From the NCBI RefSeq assembly GCF_022179285.1, contig NZ_BPQO01000035.1:1-62813 (forward strand): 62,813 nt of DNA, read 5' to 3'. Of this stretch, positions 26,407 through 33,107 are shown piece after piece (position 1 is the first letter of the stretch; every line of letters begins with the position of its first letter). A program made the translations under genes and the position numbers. The stretch is from Methylobacterium hispanicum. GTDB taxonomy: Bacteria; Pseudomonadota; Alphaproteobacteria; Rhizobiales; Beijerinckiaceae. The notes below the pieces were generated by a model. That model was not told the origin of the DNA, searched no databases, and worked only from the letters and a program-made list of their open reading frames with translations.

Positions 26407-26873
26407 GGCGTCACCTCGATGCGGATGCGCTCGCCCGGCCGGCGCACATGCTCCCACAGTCCAGCGTCCGAGAGCTCGTAGACCATCGCCTCCTCCAGGA
26501 AGGTCCCGGGCGTCGCCGTCGCGGCGAAGCGCGGCAGCACCAGGGAGAGGGCCCCGCGATGCCGGACGATGGCCCAGGCGTCGTCCGCCTCGGAATGGAA
26601 CGCCCTGCCCGGATGGGTATGGACCTGGGCGACGATCTTGAGACGGTGGGCGCGAAGGTGCCCCATCAGCGCGCGCATGCTCGCGGGCGGCAGGTGGAAG
26701 TAGTCCTCGGCGGTGGCCTGCTCGGGTTCGTAGACCTCCTGCACGGGCGTCGGCGCCGCCGAGGCCGAGCGCGCGAGCCAGAGCACGGCGCGCTCCTCGC
26801 CGCGCCGCCCCCCGACGCGGAGGCGGTCGAGGGTTTCCGCGAGGATGGCGGCGGTGCAAGCGACGGCTGTCAT
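26403..26873 (-). CDS. JAB/JAMM (MPN) metalloprotease, deubiquitinase-like
   Basis: The 156-residue protein has the complete JAMM zinc motif: H85-T-H87-P in VAQVHTHPG, then S94 and D97 (HSEAD). A Glu upstream in the VQEVYEPEQA region could be the catalytic base. Such enzymes trim or remove ubiquitin-like proteins at the C-terminal Gly. Start ATG 26873 overlaps the stop of the upstream E2-like gene (ATGA), and its own stop overlaps the E1 start, so the operon is tightly coupled. Confidence 0.88.
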   Translation of the reverse strand: MTAVACTAAILAETLDRLRVGGRRGEERAVLWLARSASAAPTPVQEVYEPEQATAEDYFHLPPASMRALMGHLRAHRLKIVAQVHTHPGRAFHSEADDAWAIVRHRGALSLVLPRFAATATPGTFLEEAMVYELSDAGLWEHVRRPGERIRIEVTP

Positions 26874-27307
26874 CCGACCGCCCTCTTCCAGCAGCGCCAG
26901 ATCTGGTCGAGGATGCCGAGCAGATCCAGGCCGGACTGGCCGCGGTAACCGTCCCACCGCTCGCCGACATGGCTGAAGTGGGTGTGGTACTCGCGCGTTC
27001 CGCGCATGCAGACGAACATGCGGCCGGTCACGGGATGGGGACTGGGGTGGAAGATGCCGCCGGCCCCGGGGGGAGCCTGCGAGAGGTGTTGCCCGGCGGC
27101 GTCGAGCAGTTCGACCGACGGGGGGAGGTCGTCCCAATCGACGCAGGTGAAACGGAGCCTCAGGGGCGCGGCGGTCGGATGCCCGAGGATCACGTCGAGC
27201 ACGGGATACTCCGCCTGAAGGACCGTCCAGTTGCGGTGGGCCGCGGTTCGGGAATCGAGGCGGCGCACGTCGCGCTCGAACGCGGCCCGGGAGAGCAGCT
27301 CAAGCAC
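26870..27307 (-). CDS. E2-like conjugating protein of the ubiquitin-like operon
   Basis: The 145-residue protein lies between the multi-ubiquitin gene and the JAB gene, the position of the E2-like protein in these operons. The pattern fits an E2-like alpha/beta core: N-terminal helix (LLSRAAFERDVRRL), strands (YPVLDVILGHP, LRLRFTCVDW), an IFHPSPHP segment recalling the HPN-like turn before the E2 active site, then MFVCMRGTREYHTH. C100 is the best candidate for the catalytic cysteine; C55 and C139 are alternatives. GTG 27307 is chosen, overlapping the upstream stop. The assignment rests on context plus these motifs, not on strong similarity. Confidence 0.72.
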   Translation of the reverse strand: MLELLSRAAFERDVRRLDSRTAAHRNWTVLQAEYPVLDVILGHPTAAPLRLRFTCVDWDDLPPSVELLDAAGQHLSQAPPGAGGIFHPSPHPVTGRMFVCMRGTREYHTHFSHVGERWDGYRGQSGLDLLGILDQIWRCWKRAVG

Positions 27308-28016
27308 GGGCGCCCCCACCGCCCTCGCGGGGCCCCCACTCGATCTCGACCTCGCCGGAGAGCCCGTTCCCGGCAAAGGAGGCGGACGGATCGATGTCGC
27401 GGTTGCCGACGGTCGTGATCCACGTCGCGGTGTCGCCGAGCTCCAGCTTGCGCGCGGCGCGGACCAGCACGTCCGCGACCGGCGTCGTCGCGGGAACCCG
27501 CACCGCCCCCTCGGCCGGGAAAACGCCGCTCGTGGTGAACACGGTCACCAGCACGAAGTCCGGCCGTTGCGCGCGCCGCGAGACGATGTGCTCGACGCCG
27601 CGAGTCTCGAACGACACCGCGCCGCCGGGCCGCAGGATCTTGTCGGGCTCGTCCTCGCGCTCCAGCACGAGGTCGTGGCCTGCCGGGACGTGCAGGATGG
27701 CGAGGAGCTCGTCGACCTCGATCCGGCCGTCACCCCAGACCTGGCCGACCTCGTCCACCGTGAAGGAGAAGCTGCGGTCGCTGCGGAAGCCGCGAAACGC
27801 GCCGCCTTCCTCGGCGACGAGGTCGACCTTGTCGTCCGTGCCCACGAGGTGGGTGCGGCCGCCCCGGACCAGGATGAGCTGGTGCTCGCTCGCGGGCAAG
27901 AGGCCGGCCCTGGTGAGGACCTCACGCCCGGTGACCTCGCCGTCGTCGAAGCGAACCGGGGCGCCGTTCACCGGGAACACGAAGCTGCGGGCCCGCGCGT
28001 TATCCATAACCTTCAT
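27300..28016 (-). CDS. multi-ubiquitin-like protein (tandem beta-grasp domains)
   Basis: The 238-residue protein is built of three beta-grasp-like units. Residues about 10-80 hold SFVFPVNGAPVRFDDGEVTG, about 81-150 hold FSFTVDEVGQVWGDGRIEVDEL, and about 155-228 hold VLVTVFTTSGVFPAEGAVRV. The units share an HDLVLERED/HQLILVRGG-type middle strand. It matches the multi-ubiquitin domain proteins of bacterial conjugation operons. The C-terminus is Glu-Gly-Gly-Gly-Gly-Ala-Arg-Ala. The Gly run followed by three residues could be trimmed by the JAB enzyme. ATG 28016 (after GGAG) or 28007 are the start choices. First gene of the operon. Confidence 0.85.
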   Translation of the reverse strand: MKVMDNARARSFVFPVNGAPVRFDDGEVTGREVLTRAGLLPASEHQLILVRGGRTHLVGTDDKVDLVAEEGGAFRGFRSDRSFSFTVDEVGQVWGDGRIEVDELLAILHVPAGHDLVLEREDEPDKILRPGGAVSFETRGVEHIVSRRAQRPDFVLVTVFTTSGVFPAEGAVRVPATTPVADVLVRAARKLELGDTATWITTVGNRDIDPSASFAGNGLSGEVEIEWGPREGGGGARA

Positions 28017-28170
28017 CCTCGTCTCCACCTGCTGGCGCGCGCCGACGTTCCCGTACACACTCTTGACGGACGACGGCCTTGGACTAAAAGACGCTTTCAG
28101 TCTCGGCTGGGACTGTATGTATCTGGACTAGGTCGGCCGTCAAGTCCGATTCTGGACCAGGGAGGGGTTG
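28017..28170. promoter_or_regulatory. shared divergent promoter region
   Basis: This gap lies between the ubiquitin-like operon (leftward) and the antitoxin-toxin pair (rightward). It contains near-identical direct repeats TCTGGACTAGG (28123-28133) and TCTGGACCAGG (28151-28161), more GGACT copies at 28081 and 28110, and an inverted pair CTTGACGG (28062-28069) and CCGTCAAG (28137-28144). These are plausible antitoxin operators that could regulate both transcripts. Confidence 0.5.
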
Positions 28171-28560
28171 ATGACGAATTCTGCCCACGGCGCCCGGAAC
28201 GAGGCTGGGTCGTCGCGGCTCCCTGTGGAGCTCGAAGCGTTCTTCGCGATGGCCGACAGGTGGCACCTGAGCGCCGACGAGCAGATCGCGCTTCTCGGTT
28301 CGCCGGCGCGGTCGACGTTTTTCAAGTGGAAGAAGGAAGGGGGCAGCATCCCGCCGGACACGACGGAGCGGGTGTCTCACCTTCTCTCGATCTGGAAGGC
28401 GCTGCGCATCCTGTTTACCGTAGACGAGCGTGGGGACGAGTGGATCAGGGCGCCGAACGAGTATTTCGATGGGGCGAGCGCGCTCGACGTCATGCTCTCG
28501 GGGAAATTCGCGGACTTGTACAAGGTCCGCATCTACCTGGATGCTCAGCGTGGCGGCTGA
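28171..28560 (+). CDS. Xre/MbcA/ParS-type antitoxin of a RES toxin
   Basis: The 129-residue protein has a helix-turn-helix-like N-terminal half (SADEQIALLGSPARSTFFKWKKEGG) and the toxin-binding C-terminal domain of the MbcA/ParS/Xre family (VSHLLSIWKALRILFTVDE through WIRAPNEYFDGASALDVMLSG, then YKVRIYLDAQRGG). These antitoxins bind their own promoter and a RES toxin. ATG 28171 has GGAGG five bases upstream, and a TTG sits just before. The toxin gene overlaps its end by 20 bases. Confidence 0.87.
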   Translation: MTNSAHGARNEAGSSRLPVELEAFFAMADRWHLSADEQIALLGSPARSTFFKWKKEGGSIPPDTTERVSHLLSIWKALRILFTVDERGDEWIRAPNEYFDGASALDVMLSGKFADLYKVRIYLDAQRGG

Positions 28561-29263
28561 AGATTTTTCCCTGACGACGTGGAAGGGTGACGCGTTCCGC
28601 TTGATCCCGTCCCGGTTTCCGCCCGTGTCCGTCTATGACGGGCTCGTGGCCGACGGCAGGGTCGAGGCCCTCGTCGCGGTCGAGGACATCACGAACCCGC
28701 GCCTCCGCTCGATTGACCGCCTCGCGCGGCTCCGACCCGGGGTCCCGGCCGATGCCCCGAGGCTGCAGAACTGGAACCACGCGCCCTTCGCCTACGGCAA
28801 CCCGGAGGGCAGCCGCTTCTTCGATCACCTGAGGCCGTGCCTGGAACTGGCTGCGGACCGCCAGACCGCGCTCGCCGTGTCGGTGGCGCGTCGCGAGAGG
28901 TTTCTCGCCCGGACCCGTGAGGCGCCCATCGGCCTCGACATGCGCATGCTGCGGACGCCGGCCGAGGGACGCTTCGTGGACCTTCGCCACGTCCCGGCCG
29001 ATCTCGACGCGAAGGCGTGCCGCGAGATCGGCGCCCGCGTATCCTCCGAGGCCGACGGGGTTCTCTACCACCCTCCCGAGCGCTCAAGCGCGACGTGCCT
29101 GGCCGTGCTCAGGGCAAGCGTGCTCGGCCGCTCGATCCAGACGGTGCACTACCGGTACGTCTGGACCGGCCGCCGCATCGCCCTCCTCTACGCGTTCGAC
29201 GACGAGGGGCGCGAGGTCAGGCCAGAGACCCTGGGCGGCGAGGAGGACGTGCTCGCCGCCTGA
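28541..29263 (+). CDS. RES-domain toxin
   Basis: The 240-residue protein is the toxin of the pair. RES toxins degrade NAD or modify targets with its ADP-ribose. Visible family features are an Arg near the start of the domain (DAFRLIPSRFPPVSVYDGLVADG), an invariant-like Glu after LVAVEDITNPRLRS, and a late segment with Ser (RVSSEADGVLYHPPERSSATCLAVL). It is longer than the minimal RES domain by an N-terminal and a C-terminal extension. ATG 28541 lies inside the antitoxin gene, typical of coupled toxin-antitoxin operons. Confidence 0.8.
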   Translation: MLSVAAEDFSLTTWKGDAFRLIPSRFPPVSVYDGLVADGRVEALVAVEDITNPRLRSIDRLARLRPGVPADAPRLQNWNHAPFAYGNPEGSRFFDHLRPCLELAADRQTALAVSVARRERFLARTREAPIGLDMRMLRTPAEGRFVDLRHVPADLDAKACREIGARVSSEADGVLYHPPERSSATCLAVLRASVLGRSIQTVHYRYVWTGRRIALLYAFDDEGREVRPETLGGEEDVLAA

Positions 29264-29276
29264 GCTCCGCCGCGCC

Positions 29277-29621
29277 TCAGCGCAGCTCGCCTGCCGCCCA
29301 ACCGTCCAGGCGGACGAACTCGTGGAACGTGCAGCCGCGAGCCTGGCAGACGACGCTCGGCAGGACCCGGCCCTCCGCCGTGACCGTGTGGTCCTTCAGC
29401 ACGAGCGCGTGACCCTGCGAGCAGGTCATCTCGGCCTTGAAGCGCCTCACCGTCGACGGGTGGCAGGCCTTCCAGTGCAGCGGCGGCGGCCTGTCCCCAC
29501 CGCCGTAGCGGCGGATCGTGACCTGTCGGTGCCGCGGTTCAACGGGACGTTCGGTTCGAGGCGCGTCGCCCGAACGGCCAAGCCAGAGACGGCGCAGGAG
29601 GGATCGGAGCCAGTCAAACAT
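29277..29621 (-). CDS. small Cys/His protein, unrecognised
   Basis: The 114-residue protein starts with an amphipathic basic helix (MFDWLRSLLRRLWLGRS). After a linker it has a zinc-ribbon-like or treble-clef-like arrangement: C-x3-H in TCSQGHALVL, then CQARGCTFHEF with C-x4-C-x2-H. It ends FVRLDGWAAGELR. No family was recognised. It lies convergent with the RES toxin, 13 bases apart, and could belong to the ubiquitin-like island or to the transposon cargo. Metal binding is an inference from ligand spacing. Confidence 0.6.
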   Translation of the reverse strand: MFDWLRSLLRRLWLGRSGDAPRTERPVEPRHRQVTIRRYGGGDRPPPLHWKACHPSTVRRFKAEMTCSQGHALVLKDHTVTAEGRVLPSVVCQARGCTFHEFVRLDGWAAGELR

Positions 29622-30105
29622 GCGGTGTCACCAACATCCACAAGGGCCGTGATTTCGCGAGCGTATGCCGTGCCCTGAGACCGGCCGAACGGTCGGGCAC
29701 GCCGTCATTACACCATGCCGGCGCCCCCGACATCGTGAGGAGCCTGAACGCGGCGCAAGCTGGGGGCCATCGGTCCATCGCCGACAAGCAGGAGAGCCGG
29801 CGCTGGGGGGCCGAGCCCGTTCCCCGGCTGTAGGAGCACAATGGGACGGACTTCGGCGCAGGACGCTTCCCGCGACGAGACCTCAAGCACGGGAGGGCTT
29901 CGGCGAGTATTGGGCCGGTCCCGCGATCTTGCAGCACGCTGCTGCGAAATTGCCTTGGGCCGCCATCCTCTTGCGTCTCTCGGGTTCCCGGGCGGCGGCC
30001 GCCGCGTCGCAGGACCCGGGCGCCCGGTGCGCCCGCCGCGGGCTCTCGGATGGGGCAGCCCCGCACGGTCCGCTCACGTATCCCGCCGCCGAGGCGCAAC
30101 CTCCG
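29622..30105. other. gene-free stretch beyond tniQ
   Basis: No supportable gene, only overlapping shadow frames on both strands. It lies downstream of the transposition operon and upstream of the 114-aa protein gene. A transposon end could be expected in or beyond this stretch, but no pair of terminal repeats matching the right side was identified by eye. Confidence 0.4.
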
Positions 30106-31965
30106 TTAGAGCGGGCGCGCATGCGTCCTGGGAATGCGGCGCCGGAGGTCCCGCGGTACATCCTCCCGGGACCACACCGTCGTGACCTTACGGCCGGCGG
30201 TCGCGAAAACCGGCTTGATGCCGGCCCGGTCGAGGGCTTCCCGCACCCACCGAATGCCGGATCCGATGTCCCTGGCGAGGGCCCCCGTGGTTGCGTACTC
30301 GCTCTCGAAGGCCGCCAACGCATCCTCCGGGACGAGGATCTCCCCGCATGCGGTCGCGGTCCCGGTCAGCAGGCCTTGCCGGACGATCAGGCCGACGACG
30401 TCGGACGGCACCGTGATGCGCCGGCCGACCTCTGCGAGGGTGAGGCCGCCGCCCCCGCGGGACCGGCGCGCGGCCCTGATGTCCTCCGGGTCGAGGAGGA
30501 ACCCCGCGAGGCCGGGCGCGTCCCGCAGGACCGCCCTGACCCGGAGCTGTCCGGCCAAGATCATGGCGCAGGTGCCGCGCACGCCGTCGACCTTGCCGTG
30601 CTGGCTGGCGCGCGCGAGCGGCAGGAGGCCGGCGGGAGCGGCCTCGACGGTCGGCGCTGGGCCGCGGAGTCGGGCCAGCACGGCGTCGATGGCACCCCGG
30701 TCGAATACCTCGGCCTTGATGCCGGCGCGACGATGGATCTCGGCTGGCGGGACGATGCGGGCGGCCACCAGCATCCTGGCCTGTCGCTTGGCCAGCCCGA
30801 GCGCGGCGGGCAGGTCGTCCGCGCGGACCGCACGGTCGAGGAGCGCGCGGATCTCGGCGGCGGTCTCGCGGGTGATGCCGATGGGCGTGCCCCGCTTGGT
30901 CCGTTCCGGCCACGCACCCAGGGCCTTGACGTAGCCGGCGACGAACTCCGGCCGGCGCCCGCACTGGGCCGCGATCTCGGCGAGGCTGACCAGGGGGACA
31001 TCGGCATGCCGGATCACCACCGAGGTCTTGTGGACCGGACCCCGTGCCGCGTGATGCGCGAAGAGGATCGCCCGCACCGCGTCACCGCTCCCTCCCGCCG
31101 GCAGTCGCTTCGCCCACAGGTACAGGTAGCCATAGACCTGTTCGGCGCCCCAGGCCCCGAGGCCGACATGGTCGGCTCCGGCCATCCCGTCGAGCAGGGC
31201 CTCGAAGGCGCGCGGCCAGTCCCGCGCGATGGCGAGGCCGGCCGAAAGCACCTCGGGATGGCGTTCCGCCGGAAACTTCGACAAGGCCCCGTCGGCGCCC
31301 CCGTGCCGGGCGACGCCCAGCCGCTCCATGGCGTCGCAAGCCTCTGCGAGCGTCAGCCCGTCGAGAATGGGGACCTCCGTCCTCGGCATGCCGCCGAGGC
31401 GGCCGACCACGTAGGCGTCCGCCAGGGTCGTGCCGGGCGCGACCTCGACGCCCTCGCAGGCCAGCAGGGGGTGGCCGTTCCTGCACCGGGTCAGCGAGCC
31501 GGCTTCCCAGGTGACGTCCACGCCGCAGGTCGGGCAAGCCGCGGCCAGCAGGACGTGATGCACCGGGCAGGTGCGGACGGCAGCCACGTCCCACCAGAAG
31601 CGCCGGTGAACGTTCCAATGGGCGTGACGTCCGGACCGCGGCCGGCGGAGGTCGTCGTCCCAGCAGCGCGGGCACCAGCGACGCGCGTTCGTCGTCCAGT
31701 CGTCCCGGTGGATCTCCTCGCCGGCGATCACGACCCTCCGCTTGGTGACCTCCGCCGGGGTCCATCGCAGGAAGGGCTCACCGTCACGGCCGAGCCGGTC
31801 CGCGAGGGGCTTGGCGGCGCGCCCCTGCAGGATGTCGCTCAAGGCATGGCCGGCGCTCCTCAGGCGTTCCCGGCTCCACGGCTCGCCATTGACGTCGAAG
31901 GCGCGCAGCAGGTGCGCCGCTGCGGATTCGCCCTCGACGACGGGCGGGATGATGGTCAGTCGCAC
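30106..31965 (-). CDS. tniQ: TniQ/TnsD-family target-site protein
   Basis: The 619-residue protein has the TniQ domain in its first 220 residues. Signature segments are RLTIIPPVVEGESAAAHLLR, RRWCPRCWDDDLRRP and the Cys/His zinc knuckles VRTCPVHHVLLAAACPTCG and RCRNGHPLLAC. The long helical remainder is larger than the Tn5053-type TniQ and recalls TnsD, where it reads the target site. An HTH-like segment (GLTLAEVGRRITVPSDVVGL) supports DNA binding. It is the last gene of the six-gene transposition operon, ten bases after tniB. Confidence 0.88.
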   Translation of the reverse strand: MRLTIIPPVVEGESAAAHLLRAFDVNGEPWSRERLRSAGHALSDILQGRAAKPLADRLGRDGEPFLRWTPAEVTKRRVVIAGEEIHRDDWTTNARRWCPRCWDDDLRRPRSGRHAHWNVHRRFWWDVAAVRTCPVHHVLLAAACPTCGVDVTWEAGSLTRCRNGHPLLACEGVEVAPGTTLADAYVVGRLGGMPRTEVPILDGLTLAEACDAMERLGVARHGGADGALSKFPAERHPEVLSAGLAIARDWPRAFEALLDGMAGADHVGLGAWGAEQVYGYLYLWAKRLPAGGSGDAVRAILFAHHAARGPVHKTSVVIRHADVPLVSLAEIAAQCGRRPEFVAGYVKALGAWPERTKRGTPIGITRETAAEIRALLDRAVRADDLPAALGLAKRQARMLVAARIVPPAEIHRRAGIKAEVFDRGAIDAVLARLRGPAPTVEAAPAGLLPLARASQHGKVDGVRGTCAMILAGQLRVRAVLRDAPGLAGFLLDPEDIRAARRSRGGGGLTLAEVGRRITVPSDVVGLIVRQGLLTGTATACGEILVPEDALAAFESEYATTGALARDIGSGIRWVREALDRAGIKPVFATAGRKVTTVWSREDVPRDLRRRIPRTHARPL

Positions 31966-31975
31966 CGACGTCCTC

Positions 31976-33097
31976 CTACGCGTCGTCCGGGTCGATGTCC
32001 GCTTGCGCGGTTCCCATCAGTCGGGTGAGCTTGTCGAACTCGATCTCCTTCAGCTTCGGGCAGGTCGAGATGTCGGGCACCCTGAACGGGTTCCGGTGAG
32101 GGCCGAGCTCGAAGATCTCGTCGAAGACGAATGCTAGGTGGTCGAGTTGGCTGATGCTCGGCGCGCCGCTTCGGATGGCGCGGAAGGCCGCCTTCTTGAC
32201 GAGGTGCATCATCCGGCCGGTGTATCCCGCCGATGCCTTGAGCATGCGCTGGACCATGTCGTGCTCGGACAGGCCGGAGGGGGCCGGGAAGCCGAGCCGC
32301 GGCTCGATCAGCTCCAGGAACTTCGTCGCCTTCTTCACACAGGCCGCCGAGTGGCCGAGTGGCCTGATGGGCATGAAGATGCAGCGTCGGAGCAACTGGA
32401 AGTCCTCCTTGAGCACCCGCCTCAGCCACGGCATGCCGGAGAGCACGAGCGAGATGGGGCGCATCTCCGCCCCCGGCGGCCGCAGGGGGTCGTTCGGGTC
32501 CGGGAGGACGAGGTTCTTCAGCGTCTCGACCAAGGCCCGCCGCTCGTCGCCGGTGCGCCCGCGGAGGGCGTGGTGGAATTCATCGACCATGACGACCGAC
32601 ACGAGTTGGGCGTGCATCTGGTGGCGGACCCTGCGCCAGATGTCGTGCTCCTTCAGGGTGGCGCTGAGTTCCAGATCGGTCAGGGCGACGTACAGCGCGA
32701 GCCCCAGCGTCTTCAGGGTGCAGGGGCTGGGCGCCTTGATGAACACCAGCGGGCGCACGGGGCCGACCTCGTCACGGAACGGCACCAGGGACGGGCGCAT
32801 CTGCAGCCGGGCGAGCAGATGCGACTTCCCGGCCCCGGAAGGAGCCGGAACGACAAGGCACTGGCCCTCGACGTCGTCGGCGAGGTCGGCCAGCATCTGG
32901 TCGAAGCGCGCGACCGCCTTGACGACGACGTCCGTGTTCACGTGGATCGTGTTCACGCGTCTCTTCCAGGCGCGCCGCTCCAGATCCTGGGGGCTCAGAC
33001 GGGTGGCGAACCGCTCCCGGCGCGCGGGAACGGCCTCCTGCGGGGCGAGGACCGTGACGTCGGGGCGGAAGATGTCCGCTTCGTGGGCTTGCAGCAT
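31976..33097 (-). CDS. tniB: TniB/TnsC-family AAA+ ATPase of transposition
   Basis: The 373-residue protein is the ATP-dependent adaptor linking target recognition to the transposase. Walker A is PAPSGAGKSHLL (about 84-92), Walker B is VVMVDEFHHAL, and a sensor-like segment ISLVLSGMPWL follows. The start is uncertain. ATG 33097 (MLQAHEADIF) follows the tniA stop by ten bases and has GAGG upstream, and ATG 33142 would overlap tniA by 35 bases. The order after tniA and before tniQ is that of Tn5053-type and Tn7-like operons. Confidence 0.88.
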   Translation of the reverse strand: MLQAHEADIFRPDVTVLAPQEAVPARRERFATRLSPQDLERRAWKRRVNTIHVNTDVVVKAVARFDQMLADLADDVEGQCLVVPAPSGAGKSHLLARLQMRPSLVPFRDEVGPVRPLVFIKAPSPCTLKTLGLALYVALTDLELSATLKEHDIWRRVRHQMHAQLVSVVMVDEFHHALRGRTGDERRALVETLKNLVLPDPNDPLRPPGAEMRPISLVLSGMPWLRRVLKEDFQLLRRCIFMPIRPLGHSAACVKKATKFLELIEPRLGFPAPSGLSEHDMVQRMLKASAGYTGRMMHLVKKAAFRAIRSGAPSISQLDHLAFVFDEIFELGPHRNPFRVPDISTCPKLKEIEFDKLTRLMGTAQADIDPDDA

Positions 33098-33107
33098 GCG
33101 ATGGTCC

